A stretch of DNA of 64,000 bases from Apiosordaria backusii (taxonomy: Eukaryota; Ascomycota; Sordariomycetes; Sordariales; Lasiosphaeriaceae), in contig JAUKTV010000028.1 of NCBI GenBank assembly GCA_030549205.1, positions 124,001 through 188,000 on the forward strand, given 5' to 3'. Each line of letters begins with the position of its first letter. Positions within the stretch are counted from its first letter, which is position 1. This document shows, piece by piece, positions 49,463 through 60,300 of this stretch. The translations under genes and the position numbers were made by a program. Under the pieces are notes generated by a model. That model was not told the DNA's origin. It saw nothing but the letters and a program-made list of their open reading frames with translations, and searched no databases.

Positions 49463-51311
49463 AGTAACATCTTTGACACATATAACTGTTTGTTTGACAA
49501 ATCAAGAAATGTCCCCAATATCTGCCAAGGTCAACTCGATACATCCAAGGATATGCTTTACACATGGAACTGCTTGTTTATCTTAGTTCCAGGATGCATA
49601 TCATCATGTGTTGACGACTTAGGCTTACGCATATAACCGGCTACTTGCCACGTAACATCATACATATGTGCTAGTTGCGCTCAACATCATCCATCAGCAC
49701 CCTGCCGATAAGCAAGCAGCTCCACCGCCTCACCCTCATCCTCCAATTCATCGAGAGTTTCTGCATGCTCATCACCACACCGCGCTCCCCCCCCTCTTCC
49801 AAGTCCTTACTACCTCCCTCACCCTGTTCTTGAGTAGCATCCCCCCTACGTCTCCATAGTCTGTTCCAATCAATCCCCATGCAGGTCTGCCCCTCGCCGA
49901 AACAATATATCGAAGCACTCGTCCAAGTGTCGGTTCCAGCCCGAAAAACAACCTAACCGATCGCATTTACAGGCCACGGTAGCAACACAACAAAGACCAG
50001 TCTCCACGCCAGGAACCAAAGACACCCATCCTTCTCCACCCTTGGAAATAACTCGATGATGCGGGCATGCGGCTTGGGCATTCCGCAACAGAGTCCACCG
50101 AGTGCTGCCGGGATGTAGATCATGGAGAGCACAAAGAAAGTGATTGGTGCTCCTTCGCTGCCATGAGTTCCCCTCCGTCACTGCCGCCTCGCTTGACGAT
50201 GGATGAGAAGATTCCTTGTGTGTGTGGGGCGATCGTTGTATACCGTTCGAGTTTATGAGGTTGGTGGGTGGTTCGGTGCGGACTTGTGGGCATCAACGGC
50301 GAAGACGTTCTTTGACACGTCACCGGTTTGTTAGAAGGGTTCATACATTGCTTGGTTGCTAGGTGAATGTGTAATCGTCAGGATACCTCCATGGTGGGTT
50401 TATACCTACAAAGAAATGGCCGTGCCGCTGCGCGACTAAAATGATGGGGAACGGCTCCAGGCTCCTAGACATTAGGTATTGTTGGATGCTACCCATCGCG
50501 CGCTGGGAGTCGTAGAAACAACACGCGGTAGCATCAGAAAGTTTCCAGCGCAAAATGGCGCTTGCCCTGGCGTCAAAGATTGTCGTGCGGCTGGCGAGGA
50601 CAGTTTCTCGTGCGGCTGGCGAGGACAGTTTCTCACCGTGGTTTTGGTTCACAGGTGGCACCGAGGTGTTTGTGGCTATGGAAAAACTTAATTAATCCCA
50701 TTCCAAGAGGTTGGGGCCGTGGAGTTAACGTCAGCTGTGGCTTCTGGCGTTTGACGTTTCGAAGAGAGCAAGAGAGAACCAAGACATGACATATGACGGC
50801 CGCGGTGATGCCACTGTGTTGCATGTTGAGGCTGGGAGTGATTTGCCATTGTTTCTGTTTAATGGGGGCTGATTACGATCCATGACGCCGGTGGTTTGGA
50901 GCTGCCTCAGCCAGGACAATGTAGGCTTGTGACAAGTTGTTTTATAGAGTTAAGGGGCGTAGTAGACGGGGGATATACTTCAGATGAAGGTAGAGATCGG
51001 AAGATAATGGCAGGCAACGAAAGCGTTGACAGGGTTATAAACTAGGTACCTTAGCTTGGACTAAGTACATGGTAAGCTCAGATAAAGTGTATAAAAGGCT
51101 GGGTGAACGAAGGAGAGACCAGGTTAGTGGAAAGCAAAAATAAAAAGCTCAACATCCTTACAGGTAGAGAACGTTTGCATGAACTCAGAGTAAATAGGCA
51201 GGGTATTTGGATTAAATATAATATAGCCAGAGAACGATGTTTGCCACGGCTTAGACTAGGTACCTATGGTAGCACATTGTAGACAAATGAATGGAGACTG
51301 CTCCTTTAAAA
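49463..51311. other. Intergenic region, no gene recognised
   Basis: 1.85 kb. It contains a 25-bp tandem duplication (50584-50633). Open frames on both strands lack domains and overlap one another. The last 300 bp are AT-rich and lead into the MITE-like element. Confidence 0.5.
50584..50633. repeat. 25-bp perfect tandem duplication
   Basis: CGTGCGGCTGGCGAGGACAG plus TTTCT, at 50584-50608 and again at 50609-50633. It looks like a recent duplication in non-coding DNA. Confidence 0.85.
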
Positions 51312-51864
51312 AAGAGACTTTCTCCGGGGGTATTACCCTTTTTGCTCGGGGGGCATTAGGCCCCACCCACACTGCAAAGAATTTCTTGCCATCACCATCA
51401 CCATCAACCTTTACAACTGTCACTGCATTGCATTTTTTCCTATACAAAATCCTATACAACTCAATGATTTACAAATGCTACCTAAAGACTACAATATTGA
51501 AACGATTCTAACCACCTGCAAGCCAATGCACCCTCCAAACTGCCACCCAAACCACACCCACCCACACCCACACCCACACCCACACCCACAACCACACCCA
51601 TATTGCTACCTCGGCCAGAATTCCCAAGTGCCGGAGGTTGGCTTGCAAGAAAGCCTTTGGAAGCAGTGTGGCCGGTGGGAGCAGTGTGGCCAGTGGGAGC
51701 AGTGTGGCCGGAGGCAGCAGTGTGGCCGGTGGGAGCAAGTTGTGGTTGATGTTCAAATTCAGGGGCCATATATAACCCTAACCCCTGTGTGGGGTAATGC
51801 CCCCCGAGTAAAAATGGTAATGCCCCCCGAGTAAAAATGGTAATGCCCCCGGAGAAAGTCTCTT
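51312..51864. mobile_element. MITE-like element with long terminal inverted repeats
   Basis: The left end (51312-51372, AAGAGACTTTCTCCGGGGGT...) is the inverted copy of the right end (51787-51864, ...CCCCCGGAGAAAGTCTCTT). The match covers about 55-60 bp with few differences. The right end holds an extra ~24-bp unit (GTAATGCCCCCCGAGTAAAA). The 400-bp interior carries no protein domain, but has a (CACACC)n tract at 51553-51599 and an 18-bp minisatellite at 51663-51734. No convincing target duplication was found. It could be a non-autonomous DNA transposon, but the superfamily is not clear. Confidence 0.6.
51663..51734. repeat. 18-bp minisatellite, four units
   Basis: Four tandem copies of GCAGTGTGGCCGGTGGGA with 0-3 changes each. 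On the minus strand this yields a repeated GHTAPT-type peptide in an open frame, which I take as a by-product. Confidence 0.85.
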
Positions 51865-52437
51865 AAAAAAAGAGGTTAAAAGATGGTCGATAGGCTTTAA
51901 TAATTATATAAAAGACGTTCTAATTGGTATTTGAATATGTATTAAACTAACTTTACAACACACTGACGATCTTTTAATGCCTAATAGTCCTCTTTAAATA
52001 CGTTTATTTCGCGTAGCAATGTCTCTTATTTTGTTAATAAAGGTTGTTAGAAATAGTAATCAGGTGGTAAAAGATCGTCGAAACAACAAGAAAACAAATT
52101 CTAGAATTCGAACACCCATAAATACTTTTGGAGCTCCCAGGCTATCCTAAAAGGGTCGTCGCTGTTTTTCAGGACCTTTATTTGAGGTACTACTCGCTAT
52201 TTCTTTATCGACAATGTGTACCTGGGTATGGAGCCAGCGCACATTGAATATAAGAGTGTAAGAAAACGTTCGCGTAGAGGTATTTCAGAGCAGGAGTTGG
52301 AAGGTCAGGTTGAAATCACAAGAGTCTCCAAGAGTGAAGATGGCTTTTGTTACCTACATCAATCTCAAGTCTGATTACGGAACCTGTGAGGCATATTACC
52401 CAGTAGACGACACCCAGTGGCAGTAAAAATCGTGTTA
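51865..52437. other. AT-rich spacer, nothing recognised
   Basis: 570 bp. The near-repeats TTAAAAGATGGTCGATA (about 51875) and TAAAAGATCGTCGAAA (about 52068) suggest decayed mobile DNA. No coding sequence. Confidence 0.4.
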
Positions 52438-52850
52438 CTACACCAAAACACGAACCGTAACGCTAATTGTTTCTCCTACACCGACCCCTAGCCGCAAACA
52501 AACTAGCGTTGAGATCAATATAGAGAAAAAGAAGAGGGTGTTTGGTTGGGCCAATGCCCCGTCATGCGCATCATAATCGATACCATGTTTAAAGTCAGGA
52601 TGGAATTTGAGCGTCGGTGAAGCAGGCCCCCTAAAACGAGTCATCAATTTAAGACTCGACTTTTGCCAGTGATCCACAATCGACCGTACGTACCAGTTAG
52701 ATAAGTAGGTTCCGTTTGCCATTCCTACCACGAGGTACTTTCTTACGTGATTCTGTTTGTCGCGACCAACTTGATACATGACAACCCCCTGAGGGTCAGG
52801 GCTCTCGGCCGCAAATGTTCCAGCTTACTTGAATCCATCTGGTATCGAGA
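52438..52850 (-). pseudogene. Decayed member of the same unrecognised family, copy B
   Basis: On the minus strand it reads AAESPDPQGVVMYQVGRDKQNHVRKYLVVG and later HGIDYDAHDGALAQPNTLFF, matching copy A at 37339. Near its end the frame slips: the next frame gives DLNASLFAARGRC where copy A has NDHNTGFFAAWDC. No clear start or splice set was found. The gap between copies A and B is 15 kb and their orientations are opposite. It sits 190 bp from the intact gene at 53041, which points the other way. Confidence 0.5.
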
Positions 52851-53040
52851 GCGCTGAGGATTGTAGCCGACATGAACAGCCGCCACTTAAATAGTCTGCT
52901 GGATTCCCCCAAAGTGCCAAAGATCGAGTTCCCACAGACACTCGCCATTACACCTGTCGATCAACTTCAACTCCCTCCACGCATCGATATATCCACAGAC
53001 CGACCTAAGATCTAGGCGTAGGCGACCTAATATCCTCGAA

Positions 53041-54230
53041 ATGGCTCAATCATCAACCGCCGGCGGCATTTCCATCCGCACCTACGGCCACTTCATTGTG
53101 CAACCTCAACGATTTTACTGTCCTTCTGCGCGCCTCCACCCTTTTGTTTACGTCGCATGGGTCAGCAATGACACGGGCTATTATGAAAAGCAGTACAGTA
53201 CGTATGCCATCGCTTCTCTGGTCAGTCACGGGAACTATGGTGAACTGGTCGTGGGTAACCCGGGGGACGATGTCGAAACCGACGTCTCCTCGCAACAGGT
53301 GGAGGAGTGGCCTGGTGACACTAGGCTCTTGTACCCGGACTTGGCATGGGATCCCAACAGAGCCAACACCACCAGCCTTCCAAGTACCCAGGTCCCCGGT
53401 TTTCGGCCCGCCGTCTTTCTCTTCCAGCACAGTCTACGTGCACCTGTCGGCCACTCCGAGAACATCTTCATCAAGGTGGAGGTTCGGCACATGGGTGAGC
53501 CCGCGAGCAGCCCGCCCTTGATTCAATCGGGGCAAAGTCGATTACTGAAGGAAGTTCCTTCGGAGCAGAATCGAGTCCTCAGTAAGTTCTAATCGCTTCC
53601 ACACGATACGCACACCGTGGCATACAGTCAACAAAAGGCTAAAGGCTAATCTCCCGTGTCACTAACTCAGGCAGTGCTGAGACATGGGTACTCAGGAAAC
53701 TACATGTATCTCGGAGTCTGTGGGGCCCAACCTTTAACTTCTCGTTGTATGAAGCCAGTTGGGTACTTGGACACAAGCCATCCGAGAGCATTTCCCCTGA
53801 GGGAGTCATCCAGAACGTCAAGGTGAAAGTTTCCCGCTGCAACACCAGAGCAAACATGGGGAACATCTCGACAGTCCTCATGGCATTCAGGAAGACAACG
53901 TCAACCGGGCACCTGGATCTGGGTACCGACAGCGATCCCCACCCGATGACACGTCAGTCACACGACCTTGGCCGGTACTTCAACGAGAGCTGGCAAGATG
54001 TTTCGTCAACTATCGCGCACACTTATCAGTGGACATGCACAATTCAGGAGAAGTTAGAGCTCCCGAGGGAGGGAAAATGGCTGATCGTTGCCTGGGTCTT
54101 TAACAGTATTCGCTCCCCGGAACATGAAGTAGTGGGCAGGGTGGTTCAACATTATTATCGGGACCATATCGAAGGCGGGCCGAAGTTTGCTCGTTGCGAG
54201 GAAATTGTTGACTGGTACCCCCAGGCTTGA
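53041..54230 (+). CDS. Unrecognised intact gene, two exons
   Basis: Exons 53041-53581 and 53671-54230 give 366 residues. The 89-nt intron has GTAAGT, CACTAAC and CTCAG. I do not recognise the family. There is no signal peptide or membrane helix. The two halves look similar in style: an aromatic strand-rich stretch (FVYVAWVSNDTGYY near residue 36; WLIVAWVFNSI near residue 330), many Trp, Tyr and Asn-Thr sites, and few cysteines (three or four). This suggests a beta-sandwich or lectin-like fold, but that is only an impression. Clean splicing and an open frame contrast with the pseudogenes on both sides, so it is probably under selection. Confidence 0.6.
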
Positions 54231-54851
54231 TGAGGGTGCCTTGGGACAGAGCGTGGTGCGAGAGTTTGTGGGCGAAAGAAGATGGACACAGGAGAATTGC
54301 TGGGCAATGTTTTTTGGGCGACAAGCGAGAAAGAGAAACATCAAGAAAAAAAAAACGGAGAGAGAAAAGGCGGAAAATGATAAAACATCAGGAAAAACAC
54401 TTGTCATTGGGTATGGTAGGCTGGTCCTACCCCTGGATTCACGCAGTTTTTGGCGCTTTTTTAGAATTTAGACCAGCAGGGCAAAGTCCCTCTGTCTATG
54501 AAATGGCAAAGCTTTGTTACAGACTTCTGCATAGGCCATTTGGCAACTTGAAACATCATGTCATTGAAGGTTTCCACTGTGTTGGGGTGTTGATGCCTTG
54601 AAAGGATAGCCTGGTCAGGCCGTGTACGTTTGATGCTGTCTGATTCCACATGATGCACTGGTAATGCAAGATACATACCCAGGTCGATCGGTATATATGG
54701 TAAGTTGTTTTATGCTGTTAAACAGTTATCATTGAACCATGGAGTTGTGTCGTTGGTCTCTGTGCAAAGCTCCACCCTTCAAATCCGATTCTGTTTCTAA
54801 TTACCTATTGATGAGATATGTCATCTATCTTCACTTGGATGTGTTGGACCT
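54231..54851. other. Intergenic region, nothing recognised
   Basis: 620 bp between the unknown gene and the DUF6594 pseudogene. Overlapping open frames at 54187-54601 arise from the 3' flank and carry no domain. Confidence 0.45.
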
Positions 54852-55960
54852 TCACCCAGCGCCGCCACCACCAGGCCCCGTGATAAAAACAACCAACACT
54901 GTCGTGTAGCTAGCAAACCTCAATGTTAGTACCAATATCTCTGCTGTAATCGAAGTGGTTTATCTTCAAGACGTACGTTGCACCGGCTACAACCAACTCC
55001 AACATCTTGCCCCTCGTCGACAAGAAGTTGACAAGATCAACAGAAACACCCCGGTAGTCGTAATTACAACCGCGAGTCTCGCATCCTGATCAGTCACCCT
55101 GTAGCAAATAATCACAGGAATCAACACAAGAAGAATGACCATCAATGTTACAATTTCTCGTGCGAAGAGGGCTGTTGATCGTTGGGAGTAGATGTACACC
55201 AATGGATCTCTCGATATCCCCGATCTTCTGAGCTGTTGGGAGACATAACGTTGTCAGCAGAGATATCAGCGCCAGTAACCGATCACTGAAACAAACGAAG
55301 CTCATTACGAGACAATCTGACGAAATGGTACATTACCTTGTACTCACCCCCAGAAAACCGAACACGTTTTCAGTCACACCCCTCTCCACCCAGGCCGGAA
55401 GCACGTCCGAGTTTGCCGGGGACGAAAGCGACATCAAATCCTCCTCTCGCTCCAAAAACGCCATCTCCGTTCTGGTGATGCTGGGGTTTGAGTTGTGCCA
55501 GTTTTGAAGGCTAGCCACATCTCTGGGTACGCGGGCTGGGGCGTGAGCATGTAGGTGGTGCGGCTGACTAGGTCGTCTATACGCACACCGGGCATTAGTA
55601 TTTAGCTGAGACACACCTGAACGGAAAGGAACTCATGTCAGCTTAGGTAAGGTCTGGCAGGTAGGCACCTCCCATACGACTTCAACGCCTCTGTGAGCTC
55701 AGCAATGACCGACAACATCTCTTCGTTCCTGTCCCTCCGTCTGTTGCCCAGAAACAATTTTCGCGTTTCATCCCGGTCGATTTTGTGCAACTTCTCTTCG
55801 AGTTCGGATACTCGGTCCTGCTTTAACAGCAAAAGGCGGGTTGCAACTGGGAGAAGCGCCGGGTGACGAGGAAGGAGTCGTGGGCGGCCATGAGGGCGGA
55901 GAAACGGGGGTAGCCGCCGGGGAAGTCCTCGACTATAAGAATGCATGAGGTGTCATTGTT
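54852..55960 (-). pseudogene. DUF6594 membrane protein, frameshifted
   Basis: On the minus strand the pieces follow the order of fungal DUF6594 proteins. VEDFPGGYPRFSALMAAHDSFL lies at about 55930; LLLLKQDRVSELEEKLHKIDRDETRKLFLG near 55800; PRDVASLQNWHNSN and FLEREEDLMSLSSPANSD near 55500. SRDPLVYIYSQRS and two membrane helices (VTLMVILLVLIPVIIC, LAVVITTTGVFLLIL) lie near 55150, and YTTVLVVFITGPGG at the end. Introns are recognisable, but at least three single-base frame slips separate the pieces (near 55850, 55550 and 55010). The family is a fungal membrane protein of unknown role. The several lesions argue for a true pseudogene rather than sequencing error. Confidence 0.75.
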
Positions 55961-56401
55961 GGTAATTGGCTCAAGAGGCCGCTGTAGAGAATGGCCGAAC
56001 ATGTCTGGAGGCTGTAAAACGTACTGTAGACTACCTAACTTGTCGGGGGTTTACTATACAGCTTGGCTCTGTGCTTCCTCGGCGCTCCCGCTTCCCATCC
56101 TTGCATGAATCCGATGAGTGGGCGTCGGGCTGCCAAGTGGTTTTGATTCGGTAAAGATGCAGGGAAGAATATTGAGGCCCAACTAGGGGCATTAACTGTG
56201 TTTCTGTCAGAAAATACTCCAAGGTGTTCCCCATTCCTTCCAGACCATCAACAGTAGAAACTTTGAGTTGTCTTGCACACTGACACCAACCACCCTTAGA
56301 ACATGAACACAGCAGCCCTGATCGTGATAAAGGAAGATAAAGACTCGTTAGTCCAGTACAGACACGTTCCCTCCGTGTATAACAGGCTCAGCTGACTTAA
56401 C
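55961..56401. other. Spacer between two pseudogenes
   Basis: 440 bp. It may hold a first exon of the DUF6594 gene near 55965-55990 and the promoter remnant of the TPR gene. Nothing definite. Confidence 0.35.
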
Positions 56402-57312
56402 TAGCTACTCTTTCGGAAAGTGGAAATTCTCCTGATCTTGACGAGGCAATTCGAACCCAGCCGCCGAAGATGCCTCGACTTATCTCCCGAAAATTACAAG
56501 AGCTTCCCAAGTATTGTCAGCGAGCTCGCGAATCGTTTTGGTGCAAGATATACAAGGACACGGGAGCAAGATGATCTTAATCAATCAATCCGCTTGACCA
56601 TGGATGCCCTTCGTATCACCCCACCGGACCGCGACGACCGCGCTATGATCTTACAGAATTTAGCAAACCGTTGGCGCGACAAATATTCCAGAACCAAGAA
56701 CCAAGAAGAGCACCTCGAACCGGCCATCTCCCATTGCAAGGAATCTCTTGCTCAGACCAAAACGAATGACACCCACCGCCCCTGACGTCTCAACAGCCTT
56801 GCAATCTTGCTATACAAAAGATACCTCGCAGAAGGGAAACAACACCACAAAGACTTGGACACTGCCATTGCCCTGGGGCAACAGGCGATCACGATCACCA
56901 AGATTGAGCATAGTCACAACGCTGGATGGGCACACGACCTCTCACTGCTTCTCGCCGAGGCTGGAGAAGAGCATGTTGATGAATCGGTTCAGTGGGCGGA
57001 GATGGCTGTTGACAAGACACCGAAAGGACACTCAGAGAGGGCTGTATGGCTTGTCCAACTTGCCTCTCTGCTGCAGACACGAACAGCTGAAGATCAGAAA
57101 CGCGCAAGGGAATACCTACTTTGTTGAAGCTCATTCGGATGATGCCTGCCCCATTGGAGATCGAATCACGGCGTGGCGGAGGTTGTTGATGAACGCGGAT
57201 ACATTTTTCCTCCAACACAGGGAACAAGAAGAGGCATATCGGATTGCCTACGAAATTATCAAGTTGATCAGTCTCTTTGCCGTGCCTTGCCATTTTCGAA
57301 ATGCAGACAAGT
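56402..57312 (+). pseudogene. TPR-repeat protein, broken
   Basis: The pieces form TPR-type helical pairs: DLDEAIR at about 56440, ELANRFGARYTRTREQDDLNQSIRLTMDAL near 56520-56610, LQNLANRWRDKYSRTKNQEEHLEPAI near 56650, and LAILLYKRYLAEGKQHHKDLDTAIALGQQAI after 56800. Lesions: a frame slip near 56450, an in-frame TGA at 56783-56785 where CGA would fit (C to T), and a slip near 57127 before EAHSDDACPIGDRITAWRRLL. Such TPR arrays often form the sensor end of fungal NLR-like proteins. The N-terminal part is missing or undetectable. It borders the AT-rich block directly. Confidence 0.7.
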
Positions 57313-60300
57313 AGTACGTTCTGTGTAGAGGTGGAAAACCCTATAGTCTTAGAATGAATTATATATATTAATCTGAATAAAAGAAAAGCTCTAAAGAGCG
57401 TAGAAAGCTATATATTTATATATAAATAGTCTTATCTTAAAGAATCTATTCCTTCTATCCAAACTATAGTAAGCTCTTCTAAGCTTCTATTTATTTAACT
57501 GACATTCTATTAAATTTTAAAGCTATTCTTAAATCCTTAATATAGCTAAATCTTTTTAATAGCTATATTATACCGGACTTATAGTACTTGCCTTACTTTT
57601 TTTTACTTTATATACCCCTTTAATTAATAAGCTTATATATAATTAATTAACTTATACTTAAAACTTATAAAGTAAATAAAGCTTATAGTAAGCCTTTTAT
57701 TTACTTTTTAGCCTTTTCTGATTAAACTATTATTACTAATATTACTAATACTATTACTGTTAAAATAGTTAAAAGAAAAGCCTTTATTACTTAATTAACA
57801 GCTATAGTATATATATAAGTTATAAAGTTTATTCGCTTATTTAATTTTAATATTTAAATTAAATAGTTTACTATTACTTTTTTAAAAGTTAAAAATCAAT
57901 CGCTTAAAGCAATTACTTTACTTATTTTTCTACCGGTCCTTACTTTTTTTTAAATATATTAAGTAAATTACTACTTTAGCTTTAGTTTAAGTTTTTAATA
58001 GTATATATCTTTATAGTTTATATTTTTTTTTTTACAATTTTCTACAAACTTTTATTTATTATTAACTTTATTATTTAAATAGTCCTATTAATAAAAAGCT
58101 TTATATACCATTTTAGAAGGTATTTAAAAATAGCCTTTATTTAAAGTACTTTAAGTTTATTTTTATTAAAAAGGGAAATAGGGTATATATTATTAAGCTT
58201 AACTTAAAGAGAAGTTATTATTTAACCTACTTTTAAAGTTATTTATATATTCTTTTTTTTCTTTATATAGAAGGTATATATTGTACGTTATTTATAGCGA
58301 TATTAGACTGTATTTTAAAAAGTATAAGTGTTTATTATAATATTTAAAAAAAGCTGTAAATTAATAACGATAATAGCGTTTTATTTAATTAAAAGCAGTT
58401 TTATACTTTTTAATTAAAATGTTTATATATTATATTAAAAAGATTGGCTTTAAGAAAGTTAAAAAGGAAGTAATTGCTATTTATATAGTAATTAAAGTTA
58501 ATAAGCTTTATATTTAAATAGAATAACTTTTAATACCTTCTTTTACTTTATAAAAATATAAAGAATCTTTAAATACTTTTACCTTTTTAAAAGAAGATCT
58601 TTAATAAATAGCTATTTAAATTATTAATAAGCTTTTTACTATATTTATTAAGTATAGTATAGTTTATAAAGATATATAGATATAGGAAAAGAAGGAGGAT
58701 AATAAAGAAGATAAAAAAGAAAGTAAAGAAGAAAGTTTAAAGGAATTAGAAAAGAAAAAAGAAAAGAAGGAGGATAGTATAGTAGTATTAAGTTTAAAAG
58801 AGTTAGAAAAAAAGGTAATAGATTAAAAAAGGTTTAATTAAATTAAGCTTTATAAAGGATAATTGCTTTTAAAGTATATTAAGTTAGTTGTTTTTTCTTT
58901 TCTTTTTTATTATTTAGACTTAAGCTTTTAAAAACTTTATATTAAGGCTTATTCTTTAAATTAAAAAGTATTGTTTAGTACTTTCTTAAGCTATTAAATC
59001 TTTTTATAAATATTCTAATACTTTAAAAGCTTTTTAAAGTACTTAAACTTTTATTAAGTAAGTTATTTAATAAGACTATTTATTAGTATTTCTTTTATTA
59101 AAAAGTAAAAAACTTTAAAAGAACCTTTACTATACTTTTAATAAGCTTAAGTATTTTAAATATCTATATAATAAAGCTTAATAGCTATTTAATACCGTCG
59201 TTAACAATTAGGTAAATAGTTTAAAGGTTATTATAGTAAATCCTATATATTTTATTTAAGTTAAAGTTAATATCTTTAAAGAACTATTTAAAGGCTATAG
59301 TCTTTTAAATAGTTAGAGTAAAAGTAAAAAGCTTAGCTTCTATTAATAATATTATTATATTACTTTATTAAATAGCCTTTTATAAAATAAGTCCTTTAAA
59401 AAGCATTATTAAATACCTTTAAAAAAAGTATTATATATTAGGATTGTCGGTAAAAGAAGTATTTAAGGTAATAAAAAGTATTTAAAAAGCTACTTCCTTT
59501 TTATATTCTATAATAAAAAAGTATATAAAATAGAATTATTTAATAACTTTTTATACTTTTTTAAAATACTATAAGTTAAAGTTAGTAAAGAATTGTAAAA
59601 GGTTAAAGACTATATAAGTAATATTAACTTAAATTATAATTACTATATATAAAATCAAACCTACTAGTTCTTAATAAGTTTTAATCTTATATTTTATTAT
59701 TTTTTTTATATACTTTATAAGCTTTTATAAACTTAAAGGGATAAAGGATTTTACTAAATTATTAATAAGCTTATATTTTTTAATAATTTTTTTAATATAT
59801 TAATTATAATATAGCTATAACCTTTTATTCTTTTAATCCTTAATAACTTTAATATTTAAAAACTATCCTATATTGCCTTATTTATAAAAAGTATAAGTCT
59901 TTTAAAGACTATTAATAACTTACTTTCCTTTAATACTATAGTTTTTATAAAAAAGTATAAGAATATTATCAATATAGAAAAGGATTAAAACTTTATTTAC
60001 TAGATTTATAAAAAGGCATTGCTTTTTAAAAGTAAAATATAAATTAAGCTTATTAAGTATAGTTAAAAATTTTTAATATTAAAGTAATAGTAAGTCTTTA
60101 AGACTATATAGTGTATTTTTAAATTTAAAAATTAAATTATTATTATTTTTAAAGCTATTTAAAAGCTTATAAAACACCTTCTTTTAACCGGACTTTAAAG
60201 TATTAAAAAATGCTTAAACTATATTAAACTATTTATATTTTATATTAAAAATAGCTATAATAGTTATAATCGTTTTAAACGTATAAATAGTAAAAATAAC

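Noticed and set aside
51482..51834. Open frames with His/Pro and GHTAPT repeats, resembling a repeat protein
   Set aside because: They arise from the CACACC tract and the 18-bp minisatellite; start, stop and splice context are lacking.
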